From assembly GCF_027627575.1 (NCBI RefSeq), contig NZ_CP114065.1, forward strand, positions 186,001 through 250,000: DNA of 64,000 bases, read 5' to 3'. The notes under the pieces are model-generated. The model had not been told where the DNA came from, made no database searches, and was given only the letters and a program-made list of their open reading frames with translations. The position numbers were made by a program, and so were the translations under genes. Each line of letters starts with the position of its first letter. The stretch's first letter is position 1. This document shows, piece after piece, positions 24,270 to 33,827 of this stretch. This DNA comes from Kribbella sp. CA-293567. Its GTDB lineage: Bacteria; Actinomycetota; Actinomycetes; Propionibacteriales; Kribbellaceae.

Positions 24270-25157
24270 TCAGCGGGCCGGTTTCCGGATCGTCTCGATC
24301 ATCGAGCTGAAGCCCTCGAGCCCGTGCCCGTCGGCGTCCGTCCGCGCGAACAGGGCGGCCAGCGCGGCCGGCATCGTGGTGTCCAGGCCCGCCTGGGCGA
24401 AGGCCTGCACGATGTGTTCGCTGCCGACCGCCATCATGTGCAGGTTGTTCTCCTCACCGGGATAGCTGCCGGAGTCGATCTCGGCGGCGAGGATCTTGAG
24501 GAAGCCCATCGGGCCGTCGTCGGTGAGGTCTGCCAGCAGCGCCGCGGCGTACGGCCGGGACTGTTCCGCGCTGATTCCGGCCGCGCCCAGCAGTGCCGCC
24601 GAGTAGAAGTAGCTGACCAGCGTCGTGCAGAACAGGTTGATCATGGCCTGGTAGTAGATCATCGACAGACCTGGATCGGTTCCGACGTGGTCCACCCGGC
24701 CCAGTGCCTCCAGCACGGGCTTGTGGGTCTCCAGTGCCTCCCGCGGCCCGCTGTAGAAGGAGTAGGCACCCGGCTGGCCGATACCCGGCGGCGGAACCAT
24801 GATTCCGGCCGTGATGAGAGTGGCACCGCGCTCTGTCGCCCGACGGCTGCTCTGGCGAAGACGGTCGGGGCTGTCAGAGCTCAGGTTGACCAGTACTCGG
24901 CCGGAGATGTCCACGCCCTGCAGTGAGTCGTCCATGGCGGCGTAGTCGAGCTGGCTGATGACTATGAGGTTGCTGGCGGCGACGGCCTCCGCTGCCGTTG
25001 CGGCCTCGCTGGCTCCGGCTGCGATCAGGTGGGTGGCGCGGCCCGGCGTACGGTTCCAGACGGTGGTCGGGTGACCGGCGGCGAGGAAGGTCTCGGCCAT
25101 CTTGGCGCCCATCGCGCCGAGGCCGATGACGGTGACTGCTGCGTGGTTGTTGGTCAT
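24270..25157 (-). CDS. Imine reductase / beta-hydroxyacid dehydrogenase-like oxidoreductase
   Basis: A 295-residue NADP-dependent enzyme. The N-terminal Rossmann fold starts VTVIGLGAMGAKMAETFLAAGH (in two parts) with VWNRTPGRA, where Arg favours NADPH. The C-terminal helical dimerisation domain includes MIYYQAMINLFCTTLVSYFYSA. The stretch after the Rossmann fold reads ITAGIMVPPPGIGQPG, resembling imine reductases rather than 3-hydroxyisobutyrate dehydrogenase, whose catalytic lysine is not evident. It is divergent from the SARP regulator, which may control it. Confidence 0.8.
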   Translation of the reverse strand: MTNNHAAVTVIGLGAMGAKMAETFLAAGHPTTVWNRTPGRATHLIAAGASEAATAAEAVAASNLIVISQLDYAAMDDSLQGVDISGRVLVNLSSDSPDRLRQSSRRATERGATLITAGIMVPPPGIGQPGAYSFYSGPREALETHKPVLEALGRVDHVGTDPGLSMIYYQAMINLFCTTLVSYFYSAALLGAAGISAEQSRPYAAALLADLTDDGPMGFLKILAAEIDSGSYPGEENNLHMMAVGSEHIVQAFAQAGLDTTMPAALAALFARTDADGHGLEGFSSMIETIRKPAR

Positions 25158-25179
25158 GCCCCGATCCTCGAAAAGGCCG

Positions 25180-25225
25180 CTACGGATTCACTACGGGTGT
25201 CGGTGGCGGTGGCTACTGTTGCGGC
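25180..25225 (+). promoter_or_regulatory. Leaderless promoter of the SARP gene with 11-bp repeat
   Basis: TACTGT (25214-25219) ends 6 nt before GTG 25226. CTACGG occurs at 25180 and again at 25191, exactly 11 bp apart, and the second copy sits 17 bp before the -10 box, in the -35 position. Two 11-bp-spaced repeats over the -35 are the usual SARP arrangement, so autoregulation is possible. Confidence 0.4.
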
Positions 25226-28200
25226 GTGTACTTCGAGGTGCTGGGGCCGCTGGTCGTCCGGACGGATGCGGGCGATCCGGTCGTGGTGCCTGACACCAAG
25301 GTCCGCACGTTGCTGCTCGATCTGCTGATCAACCTCGGCCGGCCGGTGTCGGCGGACCGTTTGATCGACGACCTGTGGGGTGACCACCCGCCGCGCAACG
25401 CGTCCGGCACGTTGCAGGCCCGCGTCTCCCAGCTCCGTACGGCGCTCGCGCGGGCTGAGCCGGGCGGGCGAGCGCTGATCACCCACGGGCCGGGCGGCTA
25501 TCGGCTCGACGTGCCGCAAGAGGTTGTCGATAGCAACGAGTTTGAGCGGTTGACAGCGCCGGGGTCACGGCGGGCCGAGGTGCTGCAGCAGGCGCTCGGG
25601 CTGTGGCGGGGCCCGGCGTACGCGGAGGTGGCGGATCGCGAGTTCGCGCGGGCGGCGCGGGATCGGTTGGAAGAGCTGCGCCTGGCCGCTACGGAGGAGT
25701 TGCTGGAGATCCAGCTCGATCGAGGGTCGGAGCTTCAGCGGGTGCTGGCTGGGGTGGCCGAGCTGGTGGCACGGCATCCGTTGCGGGAGCGGGCGCGGGG
25801 AACGCAACTGCGGGCGCTGTATCGGGCGGGGCGGCAACACGAGGCGTTGAAGGCGTTCGCCGACTATCGGGAGTTGCTGGCTGAGGAGTTGGGGGCTGAT
25901 CCGGGGCCTGAGCTGGCGGCGTTGCACCAGGCGATCCTGCGGCATGATCCAGCGCTGACCGCGGCGGGCGGGAGCAGACTGCCGGTGCCGCTGAACGAGC
26001 TGATCGGCCGGGAAGCAGTGGCGGCGGAGGCGATGGAGCTGCTGGGAAAGACCCGGCTGCTGACGCTGATCGGTCCCGGAGGAGTCGGAAAGACCCGGCT
26101 GGCGCTGGAGCTGGCCCGAGAAGCCGCTGCGCCGAATGAGGCTGCCGTGGTGGAACAAGTGATGTTGGTGGAGCTGGCTGCTCTCCAAGGCGTAGACGTG
26201 CTGGATGCCGTGGCGGCTGGAGTGGGACTGCGGGATGACGTGATGGGAATGCCCGCGCCGGTTGTGGGCCGGGAGCTGGGCAAGCGGCTGGTCGGGGCGT
26301 TGGAGGCTCGGCCGACTCTACTGGTGCTGGACAACTGTGAGCATCTGGTGGAGGCCGCAGCAGATCTCGTGGGGATGCTGCTGGTCGAAGCGCCGGGCCT
26401 GCGAGTGCTGGCGACCAGTCGTGAGCCGCTGGGCCTGGCAGGTGAGCACCTGCTGGAAGTGGGCCCGCTGGAACCAGCAGCTGCGGCGCAGTTGTTTCGG
26501 GAGCGAGCAGCCGCGGCCGGCGCGGGCGACTCCCTCCGCACGGAGGATGCTGCTGTCGATGGCATCTGCCAGCGGTTGGACGGGATTCCGTTGGCGCTGG
26601 AGTTGGCGGCGACCCGGGTGCGTGCGCTGGGTGTGCAGGGACTCGCGGCGAAGCTTGACGACCGATTCCGGCTGCTGGCGGGAGGGCGTGGGGTTCCGGA
26701 GCGGCAGCGGACACTGCGGGCGACCATCGACTGGAGTTGGGAGCTGCTGAGCGACGAGGAGCAGGTCCTGCTCAGACGGCTCGCAGTGCATGCCGACAGC
26801 TTCAGCCTGCAGGCGGCAGAGGAGGTCGGGGAGCTACCGGCCGAGGTGCTCGCTCGCCTCGTCGACAGATCACTCGTGGTGTCCAGCGAAGGCAGGTACC
26901 GACTGCTGGAGTCTGTCGCCGCCTACAGCCTCGAGCGACTCGTCGAGTCGGGCGAGGAGCCGCGGCTGCGGCGCCGCCATACGGCGTACTACGTGTCGCT
27001 GGCTGAGCAGGCGGAGCCTCACCTGCGCGGCGCCGAGCAAGTGCTCTGGTTGCGTCAGCTCGACCTCGAAAGCGCGAACCTCCGGTTGGCTCTGCAGTAC
27101 GCATCGCCGGAGTCCGCGCTGCGGCTGGTGAATGCCATGGCCTGGTACTGGTACCTCCGCGGCCGGCTGAGCGAGGGAAGACGAGCGCTCGCCACAGCTC
27201 TCGCAGTACCGGGTCCGGCGAACGCCGCACGCGCTGCGGCCACCGTCTGGAGTGTGGGCTTCGCCGCGACAGCCGCAGACGGAAGCAACCTCACTGCGGC
27301 CAGCGCAGAGGCGCTGACCGCCTACGACTCTCTTGACGACCCACTCGGTCAGGCCAGAGCCGAGTGGTTCCTGACGGCAACACAATGGGCGTACGGCGGT
27401 CGGCAGGTGCTGCTGGAACGGATCGAGCGAGCGACTGCGACGTTCACGCGGCTGGATGACCAGTGGGGATTGGCCGCTGCGCTGAGCACTCGGGCCGAGT
27501 TGTCGTTGACGCACGTGGATCTGGCAGCACTGCGGCGAGACGGGCTGCGCAGCCTGGAGTTGTTCGACAAGCTCGGTGACAGATGGGGACAGCTGCAGGC
27601 CAGCTACTCGCTCATCGTGGCCGCGGAGATCGCCGGGGAGTACGCCGTCGCTACGCGCCTGCTGCAAGAGGCGCTGCGAGTGGCGGAAGAGCTGGGCATG
27701 TGGACAGAAGTCTCCTTCCGTACTGCGGGACTGGGCCGGATCGCGTTGCTCACCGGGGAGTACGACCAGGCCGACGAGCTGCACGAGCGGGCGCGCCGTT
27801 TGGCGATCGAGCAGTCCAACAAGTCGGCCGAGGAGTACGCCGAGGTCGGCCTCGGCCTGGTCGCCCGGCGCCGGGGCGAACTCGACAAAGCCGAGGAGCA
27901 CCTCGCCAACTGGCTGCCGTGGTTGCGACAGGTCGGCGGCGACTCGGGGGTTGCCTTCATCCTCACCCAGCTCGGTTTCATCGCCGACCAGCGCGGGGAC
28001 TACGTGGCAGCCCTCCAGCTGCAGCAAGAGGCCCATGCCCTCGCGGTGGCCACCGGCGACGAGCGTGCGATCGCGCTGACGCTGGAGGGCTTGGCCGGGG
28101 CCAAGGCCGGCGCCGGTCAGGCAGATGAGGCAGCAGAGCTCTTGGACCGGGCCGAGAAGCTACGGCAGGCGGTGGGCGCACCGTTGCCGGAGGGCGAGAG

Positions 28201-28252
28201 AGCTGACGTGGAGCGGATCAGACGGCGACTGGATGAGGTGCAGCGTGGATAA
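25226..28252 (+). CDS. SARP-type regulator with NB-ARC and TPR domains (AfsR/DnrI-like)
   Basis: A 1008-residue STAND regulator. Residues 1-90 form an OmpR-like winged helix (FEVLGPLVVRTDAGDPVVVP, SADRLIDDLWGDHPPRNASG), residues about 95-245 the bacterial transcriptional activation domain ending ELGADPGPELAALHQAIL, followed by an NB-ARC NTPase with P-loop GPGGVGKTRLALELA at about 282-297 and LLVLDNCEHLV as Walker B. The rest is TPR-like helices. The gene overlaps the oxidase downstream by 8 nt and is divergent from the imine-reductase-like gene, which suggests a small specialised-metabolism or detoxification unit. Confidence 0.9.
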   Translation: MYFEVLGPLVVRTDAGDPVVVPDTKVRTLLLDLLINLGRPVSADRLIDDLWGDHPPRNASGTLQARVSQLRTALARAEPGGRALITHGPGGYRLDVPQEVVDSNEFERLTAPGSRRAEVLQQALGLWRGPAYAEVADREFARAARDRLEELRLAATEELLEIQLDRGSELQRVLAGVAELVARHPLRERARGTQLRALYRAGRQHEALKAFADYRELLAEELGADPGPELAALHQAILRHDPALTAAGGSRLPVPLNELIGREAVAAEAMELLGKTRLLTLIGPGGVGKTRLALELAREAAAPNEAAVVEQVMLVELAALQGVDVLDAVAAGVGLRDDVMGMPAPVVGRELGKRLVGALEARPTLLVLDNCEHLVEAAADLVGMLLVEAPGLRVLATSREPLGLAGEHLLEVGPLEPAAAAQLFRERAAAAGAGDSLRTEDAAVDGICQRLDGIPLALELAATRVRALGVQGLAAKLDDRFRLLAGGRGVPERQRTLRATIDWSWELLSDEEQVLLRRLAVHADSFSLQAAEEVGELPAEVLARLVDRSLVVSSEGRYRLLESVAAYSLERLVESGEEPRLRRRHTAYYVSLAEQAEPHLRGAEQVLWLRQLDLESANLRLALQYASPESALRLVNAMAWYWYLRGRLSEGRRALATALAVPGPANAARAAATVWSVGFAATAADGSNLTAASAEALTAYDSLDDPLGQARAEWFLTATQWAYGGRQVLLERIERATATFTRLDDQWGLAAALSTRAELSLTHVDLAALRRDGLRSLELFDKLGDRWGQLQASYSLIVAAEIAGEYAVATRLLQEALRVAEELGMWTEVSFRTAGLGRIALLTGEYDQADELHERARRLAIEQSNKSAEEYAEVGLGLVARRRGELDKAEEHLANWLPWLRQVGGDSGVAFILTQLGFIADQRGDYVAALQLQQEAHALAVATGDERAIALTLEGLAGAKAGAGQADEAAELLDRAEKLRQAVGAPLPEGERADVERIRRRLDEVQRG

Positions 28253-29621
28253 GTTCAGCGACGGCTCCGCGGGCGAAGTGGACTGGAACGAGCTGACGGC
28301 GGAGCTGGACGGCGAGTTGGCGCTCGACGCTGAGAGCCGGGCGGAGGTCTCGCGAGACGCCGGACGGTACCGGGTCCAGCTGCCGTACGCCGTACTGCGG
28401 CCGGCGTCCGTCGCGGATATCCAGGCGGTGGTCAGGTTCTGCCACCGGCACGGCATCCCGGTCGCGGCTCGGGGCCTGGCCAACACCACCGACGGGCAGG
28501 GACTGGTCGGCGGGGTGCTGATCGACATGCGCTCGCTGGACACCATTCACGAGATCGGCCTCGATCGAGCGGTCGCCGACGCGGGCGCGGACTGGCTGCG
28601 GCTGACCAACGCGGCGCACGCCCACCACCTGACGCCACCCGCGCTGACCGGATTTCTCGGGCTCAGTCTCGGCGGCACCTTGTCGCTGGGCGGCATCCCG
28701 CCTGCGATCCAGTCCGGCGGGCAGGTGGACAGCGTGATCGAGCTGGAGGTGGTCACCGGAACCGGTGAGCTGAAGCGCTGCTCGGCCGAAGAGAATGGCG
28801 AGCTGTTCGAGGCGGTGCTCGGCGGGCTGGGACAGTTCGGCATCATCACCAAGGCGACCGTCGCGCTGGGAGCGGCACCGGCGCGGGTGAGAGGGCACGA
28901 GCTCACCTATCCCGACCTCAGCGACTTCTTCGAGGACTTCCGCACGCTGCTGGAGCGGGCCGAGATCAGCGAGCTCTACGGCGACTGGTGGCGGCCGGGT
29001 GAGCACGGCGAGGTGCAGCACCTCAACGCCTTCACCTTCCACTCCGAAGCCGAGCCACCCGACGACGCGCACGTACTCCGGGGCCTGACGCCGCGCGAGA
29101 TCGAGGTCAGCGAGGCCGGCTTCCTCCCGCACGTGACCCGGATCGACGTCGCGGTCGACGAGCTGAACACCGTCCTCGACTGGGGCAACCTGGCCAAGCC
29201 GTGGCTCACCCTCTGGCTGCCCGAAGCGACCGTCGAGCAGTACGTCACCGAGGTGGTCCGGCAGCTGACCCCGAAGGACGTCGGCGACGGCGGCTTCGTG
29301 CTGCTCTACGCCCACCGCCGATCCGAGCTGACCAGACCGTCACTGCGCCTGCCTGCGGACGACGGCGAATGGGTCTACCTGTTCACGCTGATGACGGCCG
29401 GCCCGCCGAGCGCCGAGTTCACCGACGAGATGCTGGCCAGGAACCGCCGGCTGTACGACCGGGCCCGCGCGCTCGGCGGCACGCGGTACCCGATCGAGTC
29501 GATCGCCTTCACACCGGACGACTGGGCGGACCACTACGGCGATCGCTGGCCGCAGCTCCAGGCCCTGAAACAGAAGATCGACCCGGGCGGAATCCTCACC
29601 CCCGGGCCGAACGTCTTCTAG
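28245..29621 (+). CDS. FAD-linked oxidase, cytokinin-dehydrogenase-like
   Basis: A 458-residue oxidoreductase of the FAD_binding_4 (PCMH) fold: YAVLRPASVADIQAVVRFCH, then the FAD-binding GIPVAARGLANTTDGQGLVG, with FLGLSLGGTLSLGGIPPAIQ and GQFGIITKATVALG. The C-terminal half resembles cytokinin dehydrogenases (final block KIDPGGILTPGPNVF). The His that normally carries covalent FAD (GHS) is here Thr/Asp (NTTDGQ), so FAD may be non-covalent. GTG 28245 has GAGG in front and overlaps the SARP stop, showing tight coupling. The substrate is not predictable. Confidence 0.82.
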   Translation: MDKFSDGSAGEVDWNELTAELDGELALDAESRAEVSRDAGRYRVQLPYAVLRPASVADIQAVVRFCHRHGIPVAARGLANTTDGQGLVGGVLIDMRSLDTIHEIGLDRAVADAGADWLRLTNAAHAHHLTPPALTGFLGLSLGGTLSLGGIPPAIQSGGQVDSVIELEVVTGTGELKRCSAEENGELFEAVLGGLGQFGIITKATVALGAAPARVRGHELTYPDLSDFFEDFRTLLERAEISELYGDWWRPGEHGEVQHLNAFTFHSEAEPPDDAHVLRGLTPREIEVSEAGFLPHVTRIDVAVDELNTVLDWGNLAKPWLTLWLPEATVEQYVTEVVRQLTPKDVGDGGFVLLYAHRRSELTRPSLRLPADDGEWVYLFTLMTAGPPSAEFTDEMLARNRRLYDRARALGGTRYPIESIAFTPDDWADHYGDRWPQLQALKQKIDPGGILTPGPNVF

Positions 29622-29624
29622 CGG

Positions 29625-30590
29625 TTACTTGGCCAGCCAGGCGTCGACCTTGGACTGGTTGTCCTTGACCCACTTCTCGGCCGCGGCGTCCGGCGTCAGC
29701 TTGTCCTCGGCGATGTACTTGGCGACCACGTTCTGGTCGTCGTTGGTCCAGTTGAACTTCTTCACCAGCTCGTACGCCGGGCTGCCGGAGTCGGCGAACT
29801 TCTTCGAGACCACCTTGTCCAGGTCGTAGGCCGGGTAGTCGCAGGCGATCTTCTCCGGCACCGCGTCACAACCGGCCGTGTACGCCGGCAGGTCGACCTT
29901 GACCAGCTTCAGCTCGTTGAAGAACCACTGCGGCTCGTAGAAGTACCCGATCACCGGCTTCTTGTTCTTCTCCGCGTCCCGGAACGCCTGGATCAGGGCC
30001 GTCTCGGAGCCCGCGTAGACGACCTTGTAGTCCAGCTTCAGGTTCTTCACCAGCGCCTCGTCGTTGGTGACGAACGACGGGTCGCCGTCCAGCAACTGTC
30101 CCTTGCCGCCGGACTCCGACGTCTTGAACAGCGCCGCGTTCTTGTTCAGGTTCTTCCAGTCCTTCAGCTCCGGCTTCTCGGCCGCGAGCCACGGCGGCAG
30201 GTACCAGCCGATGACGCCCTTGTTCCCCGACGGACCGACCACCACGGCGACCTTCTGGTCGGTGACGTACTTCTTCTTCAGGTCCTCGTGACCCCAGTTC
30301 TCCAGCACCGCGTCGACCTCGCCGGTGCCGAAGCCCTGCCAGGAGATCTCCTCCTTGAGGTTCTTCTTCACCACCTTGCAGCCGAGCTCCTTGGTCGCGA
30401 CGTACGCGACCACGGCCGCGTTCGCCTCGTACCCGACCCACGGGCTGACGGCCAGGTTGAAGGTGCCGCACTCCTTGCCACCGCTCGCGGCCGGCTTCTC
30501 GGCCTCGCCGACCTTCGCGCCACCACAGGCGGTCAGGGCCAGCGCCACAGCGGTCAGCACTCCAGCGGTCCGGAGCTTCTTGGTCACCAC
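29625..30590 (-). CDS. Glycine betaine-type ABC substrate-binding lipoprotein
   Basis: Extracellular binding component of 321 residues. The signal peptide ends in the lipobox LTACGG, so Cys22 is probably lipidated. The OpuAC-fold protein has NLAVSPWVGYEANAAVVAYV, an aromatic-rich substrate pocket (SWQGFGTGEVDAVLENWGH, GYFYEPQWFF) and a C-terminal DKLTPDAAAEKWVKDNQ. The start overlaps the permease end by 7 nt. Aromatic residues fit a quaternary-ammonium ligand such as glycine betaine or choline (family knowledge). It ends only 3 nt from the convergent FAD oxidase stop. Confidence 0.9.
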   Translation of the reverse strand: MVTKKLRTAGVLTAVALALTACGGAKVGEAEKPAASGGKECGTFNLAVSPWVGYEANAAVVAYVATKELGCKVVKKNLKEEISWQGFGTGEVDAVLENWGHEDLKKKYVTDQKVAVVVGPSGNKGVIGWYLPPWLAAEKPELKDWKNLNKNAALFKTSESGGKGQLLDGDPSFVTNDEALVKNLKLDYKVVYAGSETALIQAFRDAEKNKKPVIGYFYEPQWFFNELKLVKVDLPAYTAGCDAVPEKIACDYPAYDLDKVVSKKFADSGSPAYELVKKFNWTNDDQNVVAKYIAEDKLTPDAAAEKWVKDNQSKVDAWLAK

Positions 30591-32542
30591 AGGTTGTCTC
30601 CTCTAGATCCTTTGAACTTCCGGGTCCGCCGGGCCGCGGCCTGGGTGATCCGGTCGAGCATCACGCCGAGCAGCACGATGGCCAGCCCGGCGGCAAGTCC
30701 CTTGCCGTACAGCTCACTCTGCGCGAAGCCCGCGGCGACGTCGTACCCGAGCGCGCCGGCCCCGACGAGTCCACCGACCACGACCATCGACAGCACGTAG
30801 ATCAGGCCCTGGTTGATCGCCAGCGTGATCGCCCGCCGGGCCACCGGGAGCTGCACCTTGCTGATCACCTGCCAGGTGCTGGAGCCGACCGAGTTGGCCG
30901 CCTCGACGGTCGCGACCGGTACCGCTCTGATGCCGTCGGCAACGATCTTCGTGGTCACCGGTACGGCGAACACCACCGCCGCCGCGATCGCGGTGAAGCG
31001 GCTGGTACCGAAGAGCGCCAGGAACGGTACGAGGTACACGAACGGCGGCATCGTCTGGCCGGCGTCGAGCACCGGCCGCAGCCAGCTGTCGGCGCGCTGG
31101 TTACGCCCGGTCCAGACGCCGAGCACCAGCCCGACGGCCACCACCACGACCGTGGCGAGCAGGGTCGAGGCCAGCGTCACCATGCTGTCGTGCCAGACGC
31201 CGGTGGCGACCAGCAGACCAAGGCAAACAGCAGCCGGTACGGCGCCCCGCCAGCTCCCCAGCAACCCGGCCAGCGCCACGACGACCACCGCCACCAGCCA
31301 CCACGGCGACTCGGTGAGCAGCGCTTCGAGCGGGTTGAGAACGCCCTTGGTGACCACGTCGCGGAGGCCGTACGTGAAGCCGCCGAAGACGTCCTGCACC
31401 CAGTTCGTCACCTCGGTCGCCGCGACGGCGATCTTCGAGCCGATGTTGGCTCCGGTGGGGAACTCCGCCGCCCACACATAGGTCCGCGAGAACCAGATCG
31501 CGACCAGCGCGGCCACGGCACCGGCGCCGAGCAGCACCTTGCGGCGCAGGCTCGCAGTACGCCAAGGACGGTCGCCGGCCGCGGTGGTCACCCGGTCGAG
31601 CACGATCGCCAGCACGACGATCGCCAGCCCCGCGTTGAAGGCGACCCCGACATCCAGCGTCTGGAGCGCCTTCAGGACGGTCTGACCGAGGCCGGGCGCG
31701 TCGATCAGCGCCGCGACGGTCACCATCGACAGCGCGGCCATGATGGTCTGGTTGATCCCGACCACGACCGTGCTGCGCGACATCGGCAGCAGCACCTTGA
31801 CCAGCGTCTGGCCGCCGGACGAGCCGAGCGAGCGGGCCGCCTCGACGCTCTCCCGCGGGACCGAGCGGATCGCGTGCGCGGTCAGGCGGATCACCGGCGG
31901 CGCGGCGTAGATCAGGGTGGCGATCGTGGCCGCGGCCGGGCCGATCGCGAAGAAGAGGGTGAGCGGCGCGAGGTACACGAAGGTCGGCAGCGTCTGCATC
32001 AGGTCGAGCAGCAGCGTCGCCACCTTGAAGACGCGATCCGACAGCCCCGCCCAGATGCCGAGCGGGATGCCGGCCAGCAGCGCGAGCAGGACGGCCGCGA
32101 TGGTCAGCGAGAGCGTGTCCATGCTCTCCTGCCACAACCCCTGCAGCCCCAGGAAGGTCAGGCCGGCCGCGGTCAGCACGGCCACCTTCCAGTTCCCGAA
32201 GGCCCAGGCCAGGTACGCCGCGACGGCGACCACGCCGAGCCAGCCGACCACCGGCACCGGCCGCCCGTACGACGGTTGCGCGATGACCGCCTGCAGCAGC
32301 ACGACGAGCTGGTCGACCGCGACCCGGATCGCGTCGAGGAAGGCGTTGCCGCCGCCCAGGAAGTCGCGCTGGTCGGTCAGCCAGCGATGCAGCCCGGTGG
32401 TCTCCTGCCCGCCGAGCGCGAGGGTGTTGATGCCCTTCAGCACGAACCAGGCCGCGACCCAGGCGACCAGCAGGACGCCGACGATCACGCCACGGTGTGG
32501 TTTGCGGACCCGGATCTCGACGTTGCCGGTGATGGAGGCCAT
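30584..32542 (-). CDS. Double-length betaine ABC permease (two fused permease domains)
   Basis: A 652-residue cytoplasmic-membrane protein with two complete ProW-type permease halves. The first carries the inner-membrane EAA loop in RSVPRESVEAARSLGSSGGQ (residues about 240-260), and the second carries a matching loop in IRAVPVATVEAANSVGSSTWQ near residue 560. Ordinary ProW has one such domain of about 300 residues and works as a dimer, so this is a tandem fusion that could form the channel alone. It starts 1 nt after the ATPase stop (TGAGATG). Confidence 0.9.
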   Translation of the reverse strand: MASITGNVEIRVRKPHRGVIVGVLLVAWVAAWFVLKGINTLALGGQETTGLHRWLTDQRDFLGGGNAFLDAIRVAVDQLVVLLQAVIAQPSYGRPVPVVGWLGVVAVAAYLAWAFGNWKVAVLTAAGLTFLGLQGLWQESMDTLSLTIAAVLLALLAGIPLGIWAGLSDRVFKVATLLLDLMQTLPTFVYLAPLTLFFAIGPAAATIATLIYAAPPVIRLTAHAIRSVPRESVEAARSLGSSGGQTLVKVLLPMSRSTVVVGINQTIMAALSMVTVAALIDAPGLGQTVLKALQTLDVGVAFNAGLAIVVLAIVLDRVTTAAGDRPWRTASLRRKVLLGAGAVAALVAIWFSRTYVWAAEFPTGANIGSKIAVAATEVTNWVQDVFGGFTYGLRDVVTKGVLNPLEALLTESPWWLVAVVVVALAGLLGSWRGAVPAAVCLGLLVATGVWHDSMVTLASTLLATVVVVAVGLVLGVWTGRNQRADSWLRPVLDAGQTMPPFVYLVPFLALFGTSRFTAIAAAVVFAVPVTTKIVADGIRAVPVATVEAANSVGSSTWQVISKVQLPVARRAITLAINQGLIYVLSMVVVGGLVGAGALGYDVAAGFAQSELYGKGLAAGLAIVLLGVMLDRITQAAARRTRKFKGSRGDNLW

Positions 32543-32543
32543 C

Positions 32544-33632
32544 TCAGTGCCGCGCAGCGGGCACGACGGCAGAGGTCTCCCGGTCCGCGACCACGGCGAG
32601 GATCTCCTCGTCGCCGATCACGCCGAGCAGCTGGCCGTCCGCGACGACCTTGACCGGGTGCGGCGACTCCAGCACCTGCCGGGTCGCCTCCCGGACCAGC
32701 ACGTCGGGGCCGAGCTCGAGATTGGCCAGCTCCTCGCCGTCCCGCGGCTGCCGGACGATCCAGCGCAGGGTGAGGACGTCGGCGCGCGGGATGTCGCGGA
32801 CGAAGTCGCGCACGTAGTCGTCGGCCGGGGCGCCGACCAGTTCGTCGCCGGTGCCGAGCTGGACGGCCTCGCCGTCGCGCATCAGCAGGATCCGGTCACC
32901 GAGCTTGAGCGCCTCGTTCAGGTCGTGGGTGATGAAGACCATCGTCTTGCCGACCTCCTGGTGCAGCCGGACCACCTCGGTCTGCATCTCGCGGCGGATC
33001 AGCGGGTCCAGCGCGGAGAACGGCTCGTCGAAGAGCAGCACGTCGGGGTCGTTGGCGAGTGCGCGGGCCAGGCCGACCCGCTGCTGCATTCCGCCGGAGA
33101 GCTGCTCGGGGTACAGGTTCTCATTGCCGCGCAGACCGACCAGGTCGATCACTTCCTGGGCCCGGCGCTTGCGGTCGGGCTTGCTCTCGCCGCGGACCTC
33201 CAGGCCGTAGGAGACGTTGTCGATCACCTTGCGGTGCGGGAGCAGGCCGAAGTGCTGGAAGACCATCGAGAACTTGCTCCGGCGCAGGGTCCGCAGCCGC
33301 TTCTCGTCGGCGGCGCGCAGGTCCTCACCCTCGAAGATGATGCTGCCGGCGGTCGGCTCGATCAGCCGGGTCAGGCAGCGGACCAGGGTCGACTTGCCCG
33401 ATCCCGACAGGCCCATCACCACGAAGACCTCGCCCGGAGCGACGTCGAAGCTCAGGTCACGGACGGCCGCGGTACAGCCGGTCCGGTCCAGCAACTGGGC
33501 ACGGCTCATCGCCGCCAGCTCCGGCCGGCGGGGCACCCGGGCGGCCTTCGGCCCGAAGACCTTCCACAGACCCTGGATCGACAGCAGCGCCTCGCTGTCC
33601 TGCAAGTCGGGGTACTCGAGCTGAGCGGTCAC
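32544..33632 (-). CDS. Betaine ABC transporter ATP-binding protein (ProV-like)
   Basis: A 362-residue ATPase that powers the fused permease. Walker A is [14 protein letters not shown], the Q-loop lies in [14 protein letters not shown], the signature is [16 protein letters not shown], Walker B is [16 protein letters not shown] and the switch His is in [11 protein letters not shown]. The C-terminal ~90 residues ([20 protein letters not shown]) look like a single degenerate CBS-type segment, as in osmosensing ProV/OpuAA. GTG 33632 is preceded by GAGGGTGAA. It is the first gene of the three-gene operon. Confidence 0.92.
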   Translation of the reverse strand: MTAQLEYPDLQDSEALLSIQGLWKVFGPKAARVPRRPELAAMSRAQLLDRTGCTAAVRDLSFDVAPGEVFVVMGLSGSGKSTLVRCLTRLIEPTAGSIIFEGEDLRAADEKRLRTLRRSKFSMVFQHFGLLPHRKVIDNVSYGLEVRGESKPDRKRRAQEVIDLVGLRGNENLYPEQLSGGMQQRVGLARALANDPDVLLFDEPFSALDPLIRREMQTEVVRLHQEVGKTMVFITHDLNEALKLGDRILLMRDGEAVQLGTGDELVGAPADDYVRDFVRDIPRADVLTLRWIVRQPRDGEELANLELGPDVLVREATRQVLESPHPVKVVADGQLLGVIGDEEILAVVADRETSAVVPAARH

Positions 33633-33827
33633 AATGGTTCACCCTCGCATCCCGGCCACCGGGTTCGTCGTGAACCGCCGACAATATCGAAACGCTGGGT
33701 CCCGAGTTCCCCCGCGGGCCTCTGATACAGCAACCTTTACCAGGTCTTACCCCGCTCCGGCCGCGGCGAAAGCCCGTCATCGCATCGGTTACGTCACAGC
33801 GTGGCGACCGGCGCGGGGTGGGCAGGC
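33633..33827. promoter_or_regulatory. Control region of the betaine transporter
   Basis: This 195-bp gap precedes the ABC operon on the minus strand. TATTGT on the minus strand (33681-33686) is a plausible -10, and GGTTC/GAACC arms (33662-33676, 5-nt loop) lie in the leader. No gene or known riboswitch is recognised. Confidence 0.35.
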
